A stretch of DNA of 64,000 bases, from assembly GCF_013409345.1 (NCBI RefSeq), contig NZ_JACCBB010000002.1, positions 62,001 to 126,000 of the forward strand, written 5' to 3'. Source of the stretch: Kineococcus aurantiacus (lineage in GTDB: Bacteria; Actinomycetota; Actinomycetes; Actinomycetales; Kineococcaceae). A program made the translations under genes and the position numbers. Shown one piece after another: positions 26,586-35,662 of the stretch (position 1 is its first letter; every line of letters starts with the position of its first letter). The notes below the pieces were generated by a model. The model was not told where the DNA came from and did no database searches. It worked only from the letters and a program-made list of their open reading frames with translations.

Positions 26586-28003
26586 CGGGTGCGGGGACGG
26601 CCCGGGGCGGGCTGCCGCACGGGTCCCGTGTCGTCCTCACCCGCGACGTCAAGGCCCTCGACGGTGGTCGGGTGCTCGCCGGGGGGTCCCCCCTGACCGC
26701 CGTCCAGCTCAGCGACGCCGCTGCGCAGGTCCTGCGGGGCTGGGCGGTCCCCGTGCAGGACGACACGTCGGCGGCGGTCGCCGACAGGCTCCTCGCCCTC
26801 GACCTGGCTGACCCCCGCTTCGACGACGGCCCGGCGACGACGGCGACGGCACGCGACCTGACGGTGGTCGTGCCCGTGCGCGACCGGACCACTCCCCTCG
26901 ACCGGTGCCTGTCGGCGCTGGCACCGCTGCGCGTCGTCGTCGTGGACGACGGGTCACACGATCCCGCCGCCGTGGCAGCCGTCGTCCACCGCCACGGGGC
27001 TGGACTCATCGCCCTGCCGGAGAACCACGGACCGGCCGCAGCCCGCAACGCCGGGCTGCGGCAGGTCCGCACACCGCTCGTGGCGTTCGTGGACTCCGAC
27101 GTCCGCGCACCTGCGGAGGTGCTGCGGCGACTGGGTCGCGAGTTCGCCGACCCCGCGCTGGACCTCGTCGGTCCCCGCGTCGTGCCTGCGCCCCGGGCCG
27201 GCCGCGTGCGGTGGTTCCACCGGTACGACGAGATCGCCTCATCCCTGGACATGGGCCCGGCCGCGGGCCGAGTCCGGCCCGGTGCCCGCCTCTCCTACCT
27301 GCCGAGCGCGTGCCTCGTGGCACGGACGGCGTCCCTGGCTCCGGGGTTCGCCCCCGAGTTGCGCGTCGGGGAGGACGTGGACCTGGTCTGGAGGCTGGCT
27401 GCGGCCGGGGGCGTCGTGCGCTACGTCCCCCGGTACGTCGTCCGGCACGACAGCCGGGACACCTTCCGGGAGTGGTTCGCGACGAAGTTCTCCTACGGCA
27501 GCGGGGGGGCCGATCTGGGCCGGCGTCACGGACCGCTCATCGCGCCCGCGGTGCTGACCGGCCCGACCGCCGCCGTCGCGGTCGCCGTCCTGCTCCGCCG
27601 GCGCTGGGGGGTCCCGGTCGTCCTCGGTGCGATCGCCCTAACGGCCGTGCGGAGCGCCCGGCGCCTGCCCCGCAGCGAGGGCCGCCACCGACTGGCCCTC
27701 ACTCTGTCCGCGGGTGCCGCGCTGGGGGGCGTTCACCAGGCGTCGTCGCTCCTGCTGCGCGCCTGGTGGCCGGTCGTGTGGCCGCTTGCGCTGGTCAGCC
27801 GCACCGTGCGGCGGGCAGTGACGACGGCGGTCGTGGTCGACGTCGTCAGCGCCCGGCATGCTCATCCCCGTGAGCCCCTCCTGCGCACCCTCCTGGGACG
27901 CCGACTCGACGACCTCGCCTACGGCGCGGGGTTGTGGGTGGGGGCTCTACGCGAGCGGCAGCTGTCCTGCCTCGCCGTGGTCCGCCCGCGCCGACGCGGA
28001 TGA
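26582..28003 (+). CDS. mftF: Mycofactocin glycosyltransferase MftF
   Basis: A 473-residue protein: an about 90-residue N-terminal region, a GT2-type glycosyltransferase domain (LTVVVPVRDRTTPLDRCLSA, VVVVDDGSHDP, metal-binding VAFVDSDVR, ELRVGEDVDLVWRLAAAGG), then a hydrophobic C-terminal part with likely membrane helices. It attaches beta-1,4-linked glucose units to pre-mycofactocin. It is the last gene of the mft series, which ends here before a convergent permease gene. Confidence 0.92.
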   Translation: MTGAGTARGGLPHGSRVVLTRDVKALDGGRVLAGGSPLTAVQLSDAAAQVLRGWAVPVQDDTSAAVADRLLALDLADPRFDDGPATTATARDLTVVVPVRDRTTPLDRCLSALAPLRVVVVDDGSHDPAAVAAVVHRHGAGLIALPENHGPAAARNAGLRQVRTPLVAFVDSDVRAPAEVLRRLGREFADPALDLVGPRVVPAPRAGRVRWFHRYDEIASSLDMGPAAGRVRPGARLSYLPSACLVARTASLAPGFAPELRVGEDVDLVWRLAAAGGVVRYVPRYVVRHDSRDTFREWFATKFSYGSGGADLGRRHGPLIAPAVLTGPTAAVAVAVLLRRRWGVPVVLGAIALTAVRSARRLPRSEGRHRLALTLSAGAALGGVHQASSLLLRAWWPVVWPLALVSRTVRRAVTTAVVVDVVSARHAHPREPLLRTLLGRRLDDLAYGAGLWVGALRERQLSCLAVVRPRRRG

Positions 28004-28177
28004 TTCGATGCCACGCCCCCGGACCGAGCGTGCGCTCGGGTGCCGGCAGCAGAACGGTAGTGAATCCGGGGAGGTCACGACGGGGAGCGGGGGCTGTAGC
28101 GAACTGCCGCCCACTTCGGGACCGGGAAGCGGATGGGGCCACGGTGTCACCCCGGACCGACCATGCCGGTGCGGGTG

Positions 28178-28194
28178 CCCCTCTCCTGGAGGGG
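28178..28194. terminator. Possible bidirectional terminator
   Basis: CCCCTC-TCCTG-GAGGGG hairpin in the 236-bp gap between the convergent mftF and APC genes. No T-run, as is common in high-GC actinobacteria. Confidence 0.4.
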
Positions 28195-28239
28195 TGGGTA
28201 GACGCCGGTGCCTGTCGCCCGGGGCGCTCGGTGCACGCC

Positions 28240-29712
28240 TCACTCGAGGGCGCGGCCGATGCGAGCGTAGGTGTCAGGACGCCGACGCCGCAGGACGAGG
28301 GCGTGGAGGACCCCGACCACCAGGGAGGCGTAGGGGATGAGCAGGAGGACCAACAGCAGCAGTGGTGAGCCGACCACGAGCAGGTCCATGTTGAAGGTGG
28401 CCGTCAACAGGGCGAAGCCGATGCCGACCAGGGCGACCACGGGCGCGATCAGCGTGCGCCACACGGAGCCGTCGCGGTTGCGCCGGAAGTAGGTGATGAC
28501 GGCGATGCCGGTCAGGAACAGCAGCAGGAGCATTCCGTAGAACGCGACGCCCCCGGCCGCGGCGTACAGGACGTTGGCGTCCCCGCCGAAAACGATCAGC
28601 ACGATCAGCACGGTGAGCAGGACACCGAACAGGGCCATGGCGGCCCGATGCGGAGAGCCGTGACGGGAGTGCACGGCGGCGATGGCCCGCGGGAAGATCC
28701 CGTCCACCGCCAGGGAGTGGGTGTAGCGCGACAGGATGTTCTGCAGGGACAGCGTGGAGGCGAAGAAGCTGGTGACCAGGAGGATGGAGATGAGCTGGTT
28801 GGCGAACATGCCGAAGTAGGTCAGCAGGGCGTCGGGCATCATCGCGGTGGGATCCTTCCCGGCGACCTCCACGGCGCGCGACGCCCCGGCGGAGAGGATG
28901 AGGGCGTAGGCCGACAGCGCGTAGAACACTCCGAGGAAACCGATGGCGAGGTAGGTCGCGCGGGGGATGGTGACCTCTGGCCGGCGCACCTCGTCGCGGT
29001 AGATCGCGGTGGCCTCGAAACCGTTGAAGACGCCGATGCTGAACAGCAGCAACACCCCGAGGGAGGGGGTGAGGAGGTGAGCGGGGTTCCAGGCCGCGAC
29101 GGACTGGCCCTCGACGCCGCCGGAGGCGATGAGGCGCACGTCGAAGATCGTCACCAGCAGCACCTCGATGACGAGGATCACTGAGAGCACCTTCGCGGAC
29201 AGCTCGACGTTGAAGTAGCTCAGGCCACCGGCGACGACGAGCAGGACCAAGCTCCACAGCCACCAGGGTGCACTGAGACCGTCGGTGAAGGCGCCGATGA
29301 GGTTGTTGACGGCGATGCCGCCGACGACCAGCGCCGAAGTGATGTTGAACCCGTAGGTGACCAGCGCGAGGAACGAGCCGCCGAGTCCTAGGGGACGTCC
29401 CAGACCCTCGCGGATGTAGGTGTAGAACGCGCCGGGCCGGGGGACGGCCCGGGTCATCGCGGTGAAGCCGAGGGCGAAGAGACCGACCAGGACGGCCACG
29501 AGGATGAAGGCCGCCGGCACGGCGATGCCGAAGGAGATGTTGACGGAGACGAAGCCGTAGACGACTCCGAGGGGGGCGGTGAAGGCCAGGACGGTGAACA
29601 GCAATCCGCCGGTGCCCATCCGACCGCGCAGCTGGTAGGTGGTGTCAGGGAGTTCCGTCGCCGCGGCTGGGGGCACCACACGATCGGGCTGGCGGACCTC
29701 TTCAGCAGACAT
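28240..29712 (-). CDS. APC-superfamily permease
   Basis: A 490-residue membrane protein, about 12 helices: MGTGGLLFTVLAFTAPLGVV, AVPRPGAFYTYIREGLGRP and GFEATAIYRDEVRRPEVTIP. It belongs to the same broad family as the block A and B permeases but is clearly divergent. The ATG at 29712 (MSAEEVRQPDR) is preferred over upstream in-frame starts for its GAAGGGAAG ribosome-binding site. A dyad matching those before the ALDH and monooxygenase genes lies 159 bp upstream, so it probably belongs to the activator's regulon. Substrate likely an amino acid or amine. Confidence 0.82.
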   Translation of the reverse strand: MSAEEVRQPDRVVPPAAATELPDTTYQLRGRMGTGGLLFTVLAFTAPLGVVYGFVSVNISFGIAVPAAFILVAVLVGLFALGFTAMTRAVPRPGAFYTYIREGLGRPLGLGGSFLALVTYGFNITSALVVGGIAVNNLIGAFTDGLSAPWWLWSLVLLVVAGGLSYFNVELSAKVLSVILVIEVLLVTIFDVRLIASGGVEGQSVAAWNPAHLLTPSLGVLLLFSIGVFNGFEATAIYRDEVRRPEVTIPRATYLAIGFLGVFYALSAYALILSAGASRAVEVAGKDPTAMMPDALLTYFGMFANQLISILLVTSFFASTLSLQNILSRYTHSLAVDGIFPRAIAAVHSRHGSPHRAAMALFGVLLTVLIVLIVFGGDANVLYAAAGGVAFYGMLLLLFLTGIAVITYFRRNRDGSVWRTLIAPVVALVGIGFALLTATFNMDLLVVGSPLLLLVLLLIPYASLVVGVLHALVLRRRRPDTYARIGRALE

Positions 29713-29870
29713 CGATCGTACTTCCCTTCGTGAGCCGGGAACCGAGTACCGCGGGTGGTGCGGACGCGACGGCACGCGCCTGCTCTGCCGTGTGACGTGG
29801 TGCCCGGTGGGTGGTGGTGAGTGCCGCGCCGTTCAGAGCCACAACTTCCGGCCTCACGCACGGGCTGGAC

Positions 29871-29887
29871 TGTGCCAAAGTGGAGCA
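29871..29887. promoter_or_regulatory. Putative activator site, APC permease
   Basis: TGTGCC-AAAGT-GGAGCA, a 17-bp imperfect dyad 159 bp upstream of the permease start. It shares spacing and ends with the dyads at 33486 and 35525. Confidence 0.5.
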
Positions 29888-29966
29888 GGGAAACGGTCGT
29901 CTCGATACGGCTGATGACCTCACCACTTGAACGGTGGTCGCGGCGCGAGGGACGTCGTGGTGCCGC

Positions 29967-31811
29967 TCACCCCAGCTCCAGGTCGAACCCGCGCCCCTCG
30001 TAGGACTCGATCTTGCGGTACAAGGTGGAACGTCCGATGCCCAGCAGCCGTGCGGCACGCAGACGGTTGCCGTTGGCCTCGGCCAGTGCCAGCCTGATCT
30101 GCTGCAGCTCCGCCTCCTCCAGCCGCGTCAGAGGTGATGTCGCCAACGACCGCAGGTGGACGTCGGACAGGTCCGCGAGCCGGGCCTCCTCACCCGGACG
30201 GTCCAGCGACATCGAGGCGACCACCTCCCGCAGCTGGTGGACGTTCCCGGGCCAGTCGGCGGCGACCAGCGCGCTACGCAGCTTGGCCGACAGGCGGGTC
30301 ACCGACGTGCCGCGCTCGCGCAGGAAGTGCTCGGCGAGCGCCGTGATGTCCTCGCGGCGTTCCCGCAGGGGAGGCAGCGTGATCTCGATGCCGCGCAGCG
30401 CCGAGACGATGGGCAGGACGTGGTCCGTGACCGCGTTGGAAGTGACGAGGATCTGCGGCTGCTCCAGCAAGCTGAGCAGGGCGACCAGCTCGTCGCGGTA
30501 CTCCGGGCTGCACCGGTCCACGCGGTGCAGCACGACCGCTGCGCCCCGCTCGAGCGTGCGGTCCAGGTCGTCGACCGACGGTAGCTGCTGTCGAGTGGCC
30601 CGCAGGTCGACGACCTCGACCTGCTCGGCAAGCAGCCTGGCGACGCCCTCGGCCAGCCGCAGCTTGCCGGTTCCCTGCTCCCCGACCACGTAGGCCGGCA
30701 TGCGCCTGCTGGCGGCGGTCGCCGCGGCGTCCAGCGCCCGGCGCAAGCCGCGGGTGGTGCCCACGAAGTCCTCGAAGGGGGTCGAGCGCGTCGTGCGCTT
30801 GGCGCTGAGCGGGACGGTTGCGGCGGCGCTGGGCCACTGCACGCGTACCACAGCCGCCGCCGAGGCCCCCAGGTCCCCGAAGTTCATCGGCCTGACCTGC
30901 AGGGTGACCTCGCGACCGGCGCTGACGGTCACGCTGCGTTGAAGGGGGTTCTGGGTGGTCTCGGCCTCTCGGGCCAGGGCCGCCAGCACGGCGAAGTCGC
31001 TCTGGTCGAACACGCTGAGCGCGGTCCGGCTGGCGATGGTCATGCGGTCGTCCATCGCCACCACGGCGTCGGCTCCGCGTTTGCGCACCTCACGCATGTA
31101 CTCGGCCATGAGTGCCTGCTCACGGGCCGAGAGCCGCTCGGCGAGGCGGCGGGTGATCTCCGCGGCGGCGCCGGTGACCAGAAGCAGCATGGACTTGGCG
31201 TTGGCGGACCGGGCGACGTGCTCGGGCAGCATCACCCCCAGCACGCCGCGGATCGAACGCCGGACGGGGTCGCGGACCGGGACGGACGTGCAGTAGCTCG
31301 TCTGCAGCGCCTCGTTGAAGTGCTCCGGGCCCCAGACCTGAACGGCCTCACCCTCTTCCAGCGCGGTTCCGTCGGAGTTGGTGCCGACCAGGTCCTCCCC
31401 CATGCGGCCCCCGACCGTCGGGAAGAGCCGCTCGGCGCGCCGCAGCTCGGCGGCGTCGCCGCGGAAGACCGCGACGGTGCCTTCGGCGTCGGTCAGGACG
31501 ACCGAACCGCCGGCGTCCGAGCACAAGCGCTCGAGCTCGCTGAGCACCGGTTCGGCGGCCAGCAGCAGTTGTTCGTCGGCGTGCGGGGCGAAGAGCTGCA
31601 GGAGGGAGCCGGCGGCGTTGACGTTGCAGGCCAGGCTGCGCAGCCAGGACCGGGCGATGACGGGGCGCAGGCCACTGAGGTCAGTGCCTCGCGGGTCGCT
31701 GAGGAACCGCTCGCGCAGGGCGTGGACCGTGCTGTTGGACAGCTCACCCGCGCCCGGGACCACGATGCCGCCGCCCCCACTGGTCGTCCCCTCGGACACC
31801 GAAGAAGTCAT
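29967..31811 (-). CDS. AcoR/MimR-type transcriptional activator
   Basis: A 614-residue regulator. The N-terminal GAF-like sensor spans about residues 70-230 (GRMGEDLVGTNSDGTALEEG, TSYCTSVPVRDPVRRSIRGV). The central AAA-like domain has an altered Walker A (VVGEQGTGKLRLAEG) and a weak Walker B (AVVLHRVDRCSP). The GAFTGA loop that contacts sigma-54 is absent. A Fis-type helix-turn-helix is at the C-terminus (ALAEANGNRLRAARLLGIGR then STLYRKI). Actinobacteria lack sigma-54, and relatives such as MimR activate alcohol/ketone oxidation genes. It lies 31 bp after the ALDH gene, so probably in the same transcript, and likely controls ALDH, SDR, monooxygenase and permease promoters. Confidence 0.85.
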   Translation of the reverse strand: MTSSVSEGTTSGGGGIVVPGAGELSNSTVHALRERFLSDPRGTDLSGLRPVIARSWLRSLACNVNAAGSLLQLFAPHADEQLLLAAEPVLSELERLCSDAGGSVVLTDAEGTVAVFRGDAAELRRAERLFPTVGGRMGEDLVGTNSDGTALEEGEAVQVWGPEHFNEALQTSYCTSVPVRDPVRRSIRGVLGVMLPEHVARSANAKSMLLLVTGAAAEITRRLAERLSAREQALMAEYMREVRKRGADAVVAMDDRMTIASRTALSVFDQSDFAVLAALAREAETTQNPLQRSVTVSAGREVTLQVRPMNFGDLGASAAAVVRVQWPSAAATVPLSAKRTTRSTPFEDFVGTTRGLRRALDAAATAASRRMPAYVVGEQGTGKLRLAEGVARLLAEQVEVVDLRATRQQLPSVDDLDRTLERGAAVVLHRVDRCSPEYRDELVALLSLLEQPQILVTSNAVTDHVLPIVSALRGIEITLPPLRERREDITALAEHFLRERGTSVTRLSAKLRSALVAADWPGNVHQLREVVASMSLDRPGEEARLADLSDVHLRSLATSPLTRLEEAELQQIRLALAEANGNRLRAARLLGIGRSTLYRKIESYEGRGFDLELG

Positions 31812-31842
31812 CGCCGCCTCCTACATGCTGGACCCCGGTCCG

Positions 31843-33387
31843 TCAGTACGTGAGCAGGTCCGCGAGGTCAGCGGAGACCTTGCGAGCCTGCTGACGCGCG
31901 AACTGCTGGAAGTACCACTTTCCCAGCGTCTGCTTGCCCGTGGTGCCGCTTCCCTTCCAGCCGCCGAAGGTCTGCGGACCGGGCCACCACCCCGTGGTGG
32001 CGTGACCGGGGACGTTCACGTCGACGCAGCCGGCTTCGATCTCGTCCAGGAACCGGCGGGCCTCCTCCAGCTCGCCGGTGTAGACCCCTGCGGTCAGGCC
32101 CATGTCGGTGGCGTTCGCGACGCGCAGACCTTCTTCGAAGGTGGCGACCTCGCTGATGGTCAGCAGCGGCAGGAAGTGCTCGACGGTGGCCAGGTCATGG
32201 TCGGCGGGGACCCCGGAGACCACCGTGGCAGGCACGAAGTAGCCGTCGCCGTCCGCCACCGTGCCGGTGGTGATCCGGAAGTCCTGGGCGCGCGCCGCCG
32301 CTAGGACGCGCTCGTAGCGCGTGATGGACTCGGTGGAGATCACCGGGCCGCTGAAGGCGTCGGCGTCGATCGGGTCGGACGCCTTCAGCTCGCGGACCCG
32401 GTCCTCAACGAGGTCCACCAGGCGGTCACGGGCGCCGGGGGTCACCAGGACCCGCGAGAGCGCGCTGCACTTCTGCCCGCTGAGGTCGAAGGCGGAGAAG
32501 ACGATGCCGTCCGCGGCCAGTTCCAGGTCAGCGGTGTCGGTGACCACGACGGGGTTCTTACCGCCCATCTCGGCGATGACCGGGCGGTAGTAGGCGCTGG
32601 CCGCGAAAGCGCGGACGATGGACTGCCCCACCGCGACCGAGCCGGTGAAGCTGATCCCGTCCACGTCGGAGGCCGCCAACGCACGGCCCGGCTCGTCCGC
32701 GCCGTGGACGACGTTGACCAAGCCGGTGGGCAGGTCCATCGCCTGGCACAACTCGTGCACCGCGTGGCCGGACCAGGGCCCGTGATGAGAGGTCTTGATC
32801 ACCACGCCGTTGCCCGCGAGCAGAGCGCCCACGGTGGGACCGGCCGCCTGCACGATCGGGTAGTTGAAGGGGGTGATCACACCGAAGACGCCGTAGGGCT
32901 TGAGCACCGAGTCGTTGGCCGCCCCCGAGGGGTCGGTCTCGCGGACGTCCTCGAAAGACTTCGGCGCGGCGGCGTACCGCGTGTAAAAGCGCAGGATCTC
33001 CAGGACCTCCGCGCCCTCGCCCCTGGCACCCGCGTGGGGCTTGCCGGTCTCCAGGGCCACGCGCACCGCCCACTCATCGAGGCGGGCCTCGACGAAGGGG
33101 ATGGCACGCCGGACGCGCTCGACGCGCTCGGCCAGCGGGACGCGGCGCCACTCGCGCTGCGCCCGCCGGCTGGCGGCGATGGCCCGGGTGACCAGCTCGG
33201 CCGGCGCGTCGTGGCAGGCGCTGACGGTCAGTCCGGGGTGGCTGGGGTCCTCCCGGCGCAGGAGAGCCCCGGTGAACAACTCCTCGCCGTCGACGACGTG
33301 GGGGACGGTCGGGTGCTCGGCGGCGCGCTGCTGCGCGACCGCAGCCGCGAACGCCTCCTGGGTGTGAGCCTCGATGGTCGTGGACAT
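31843..33387 (-). CDS. NAD(P)-dependent aldehyde dehydrogenase
   Basis: A 514-residue ALDH-superfamily protein. It shows VFGVITPFNYPIVQAAG, DGISFTGSVAVGQSIV, the general-base Glu in VIAEMGGKNPVVV and the nucleophile Cys in LSGQKCSALSRVL. It oxidises an aldehyde to the acid, probably the product of the alcohol dehydrogenase or of amine oxidation; closest subfamily type looks like semialdehyde dehydrogenases (inference). The ATG at 33387 follows a GGAGG sequence. A perfect 17-bp dyad lies 99 bp upstream. It heads the ALDH-activator transcript. Confidence 0.85.
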   Translation of the reverse strand: MSTTIEAHTQEAFAAAVAQQRAAEHPTVPHVVDGEELFTGALLRREDPSHPGLTVSACHDAPAELVTRAIAASRRAQREWRRVPLAERVERVRRAIPFVEARLDEWAVRVALETGKPHAGARGEGAEVLEILRFYTRYAAAPKSFEDVRETDPSGAANDSVLKPYGVFGVITPFNYPIVQAAGPTVGALLAGNGVVIKTSHHGPWSGHAVHELCQAMDLPTGLVNVVHGADEPGRALAASDVDGISFTGSVAVGQSIVRAFAASAYYRPVIAEMGGKNPVVVTDTADLELAADGIVFSAFDLSGQKCSALSRVLVTPGARDRLVDLVEDRVRELKASDPIDADAFSGPVISTESITRYERVLAAARAQDFRITTGTVADGDGYFVPATVVSGVPADHDLATVEHFLPLLTISEVATFEEGLRVANATDMGLTAGVYTGELEEARRFLDEIEAGCVDVNVPGHATTGWWPGPQTFGGWKGSGTTGKQTLGKWYFQQFARQQARKVSADLADLLTY

Positions 33388-33485
33388 GCGGGGTCCTCCT
33401 GATGCTCGTCGGTGCCTGCTGCCCTGGCGCGACCAGCGCGACCAGGAGCCTGGGCGCAACGCTAGGAACAGACGCCGCCGCGGAC

Positions 33486-33502
33486 TGTCCCATCCCGGGA
33501 CA
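33486..33502. promoter_or_regulatory. Putative activator site, aldehyde dehydrogenase
   Basis: TGTCCC-ATCCC-GGGACA is a perfect 6+5+6 dyad 99 bp before the ALDH start, a usual distance for an upstream activator site. Confidence 0.6.
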
Positions 33503-33665
33503 AGCGGTCGGTGGTGCTGCGGCGGGCGGACCCGGGGGGTGGCGCCGGGGGCCAGGTGGCGCAGCGGCGGGAGCCGAGGTGGTGCCCGGTGCTCACGACG
33601 ACCGTGTCAGCGCCGGACCGGTCCCGGCGGGCCGGAAGAGAACGCCGCTCCGGTACAGACCGCCG

Positions 33666-34412
33666 TCACAGCGCGGTGTACCCGCCGTCGACCATCACCG
33701 CTGAGCCGGTCATCTTGCGCGACTCGTCCGAGACGAGGAAGACGGCCACCTCGGCCACCTCCTCGGCCTCGATCAGGCCCGACGGCTGATACTTCCGCTG
33801 TGCCTCGGCGTCGGTGAGAAACGCCTCGTCGAAGAACCCCGACACCATCGGGGTCTTCACTCCCCCCCGGGCACAGGCAGTTGGCGCGGATGCTGTTCCC
33901 GGCGTACTCGACGGCGACCTACTTGGTGATCATCAGGACGGCACCCTTGGTGGCCGAGTAGGCCGAGGTGTTCGGCTCGGCGACCACGGAGTTCACCGAG
34001 CTCCAGTTGACGATCGCGCCTCCCCCGCTGCGCCGCAAGGCCGGGACCGCCGCCTGACACCCGTAGAAGACGCCCTTGAGGTTGATGTCGACGATCCGGT
34101 CGAGCATTTCCTCGCTGGCCTCCAGCAGCGACGCCGCGCGCAGATAGCCGGCGCAGTTGAGCATGGCGTGCAGACCGCCGAACTGCTGTTCGGCAGCGGC
34201 GACCAGCGCCTCGACCTGGGATCGCCGGCTGACGTCGCAGACGAACGTGGCGGCGCGGGCGTCCTCGGCCTGCAACCGCTGCAGGCTTGCGGCGTCAATG
34301 TCTGCCGCCATGACCTGCGCCACATTCCGCAGCAGTGCGCGGACGGTCGCCGCCCCCTGTCCGGCCCCGCTCCCGTGACGATCGCGACCTTGCCCTCGAG
34401 TCGTGCGCGCAC
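33666..34412 (-). pseudogene. Short-chain dehydrogenase, broken
   Basis: Homology runs from VRARLEGKVAIVTGAG through FVCDVSRRSQVEALVAAAEQ and STSAYSATKGAVLMITK to VFLVSDESRKMTGSAVMVDG. A frameshift follows the NAD-binding glycines. A TAG replaces the codon after ITK near 33920. A frame change occurs at a run of seven G near 33866. Each alone would destroy the product. It lies back-to-back with the intact SDR. Confidence 0.85.
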
Positions 34413-34522
34413 GTCCCACTCCTCGTCCTGGCCCTTGCCCGGGCTCTGTCCGGTCCTCGTCTGACCCTCGTCGTCTGCCCCTCGTCGCCGGCGTGATGCT
34501 TCCCGACGTGGAAGCGCCCGAC

Positions 34523-34539
34523 TGTCCGGATCTGACACA
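34523..34539. promoter_or_regulatory. Putative activator site, SDR gene
   Basis: TGTCCG-GATCT-GACACA, 81 bp before the SDR start. Only the outer TGT/ACA and the 17-bp length match well, so it is the weakest of four related dyads. Confidence 0.35.
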
Positions 34540-34619
34540 GACCCGCAGTCCCGGACCGCCTACCGTCGCGGGATCGGCGCCGTGCCCCGGCGTCGTTCCC
34601 GTCGACATCAGGAGCTGCA

Positions 34620-35369
34620 GTGGGCCGCGTTCAGGACAAGGTCACCATCATCACGGGTGCTGCGAGGGGGCAGGGGGAGTCACATGCCCGCCTGTTCGCC
34701 CAGGAAGGCGCGAAGGTCCTGCTCACTGACGTCCTCGACGAGCAGGGTGAGCAGGTCGCCGCGGCGCTGCGGGCCGCCGGCCACGACGTGCACTACACGA
34801 GCCTGAACGTCTCCTCCGAGGAGGGCTGGGCGGCGGTCGTCGCGGAAGCAGAACACCGCTGGGGCCGGATCGACGTCCTGATCAACAACGCCGGGATCGT
34901 TGGCACCATGAAGTCGGTCGCCGACGAGCTGCTGGAGGGCTGGCAGAAGATGACGGCCATCAACCAGCAGGGCGTCTTCCTCGGTATCAAGTTCGCCGCG
35001 CCGGTCATCGAACGCACCGGCGGCGGTGCCATCGTCAACACTTGTTCCATCAACGGGACGGTCGGCAACCCCGGTGGTTTCTCCTACCAGGCCTCCAAGG
35101 GGGCAGTGAAGATGATGACCCGTGCGGCGGCCATGGAGTACGCCGACCGCGGCGTTCGGGTGAACTCCGTTTCCCCCGGTCTGGTCATGACGCACATGGC
35201 CGAGCAGGAGGGGGCCGAGTCCAACCGCGAGTTCAGCGAGGCCACGCCCATGAAGCGCGCCGCCCAGCCGCTCGAGGTGAGCTACGGGGTCCTCTACCTG
35301 GCCTCGGACGAGGCCAGCTACGTCACCGGGGCGGACCTGCTCATCGACGGTGGGTACACGGCCCAGTGA
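34620..35369 (+). CDS. Short-chain dehydrogenase/reductase (SDR)
   Basis: A 249-residue classical SDR: TGAARGQGESHARLF (NAD-binding TGxxxGxG), INNAGIVG, and the catalytic triad in NTCSINGTVGN and SYQASKG, with YVTGADLLIDGGYT at the end. The acidic residue after strand 2 (LLTDVLDEQG) suggests NAD preference. GTG start after GGAGCTGCA. The substrate is a secondary alcohol or ketone. It lacks the long insertion of mycofactocin-coupled SDRs, so direct MFT use is unlikely. Confidence 0.85.
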   Translation: MGRVQDKVTIITGAARGQGESHARLFAQEGAKVLLTDVLDEQGEQVAAALRAAGHDVHYTSLNVSSEEGWAAVVAEAEHRWGRIDVLINNAGIVGTMKSVADELLEGWQKMTAINQQGVFLGIKFAAPVIERTGGGAIVNTCSINGTVGNPGGFSYQASKGAVKMMTRAAAMEYADRGVRVNSVSPGLVMTHMAEQEGAESNREFSEATPMKRAAQPLEVSYGVLYLASDEASYVTGADLLIDGGYTAQ

Positions 35370-35412
35370 GACCCGCCGCGGTGAGCGGGCCGTGACCGCG
35401 TGCCCGGTAGGG

Positions 35413-35434
35413 GGTCCGCCCGGTTCCGCGGACC
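35413..35434. terminator. Probable terminator after the SDR gene
   Basis: GGTCCGC, 8-base loop, GCGGACC: a perfect 7-bp GC-rich stem 43 bp past the stop. Confidence 0.5.
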
Positions 35435-35524
35435 GGGTGGTCGTCGTCCCCGTCCCGGCGCGCGACGGGTTGCCCCACCGTCGTGGTGCTCCGCTGATGC
35501 GCTGACCTTGACCCCCGCCGCGAC

Positions 35525-35541
35525 CGTCCCGAAGTGGAACG
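35525..35541. promoter_or_regulatory. Putative activator site, monooxygenase
   Basis: CGTCCC-GAAGT-GGAACG, 121 bp before the start codon. It shares AAGTGGA and spacing with the dyad at 29871. Confidence 0.5.
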
Positions 35542-35662
35542 GTCTACCCCAGGATGCAGGCACACTCTGCACCGAACCAAGAACGGGCTCCAGCGAAGGT
35601 GCCGACCGCCTCCCCCCGCTGACGCACCTGGAGTTCCCGCCGTCCCGACCAGGAGGAACGTC

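Noticed and set aside
34620-35369. Mycofactocin-coupled SDR
   Set aside because: The TGAARGQG start is similar, but the insertion near the cofactor site typical of that subfamily is absent.
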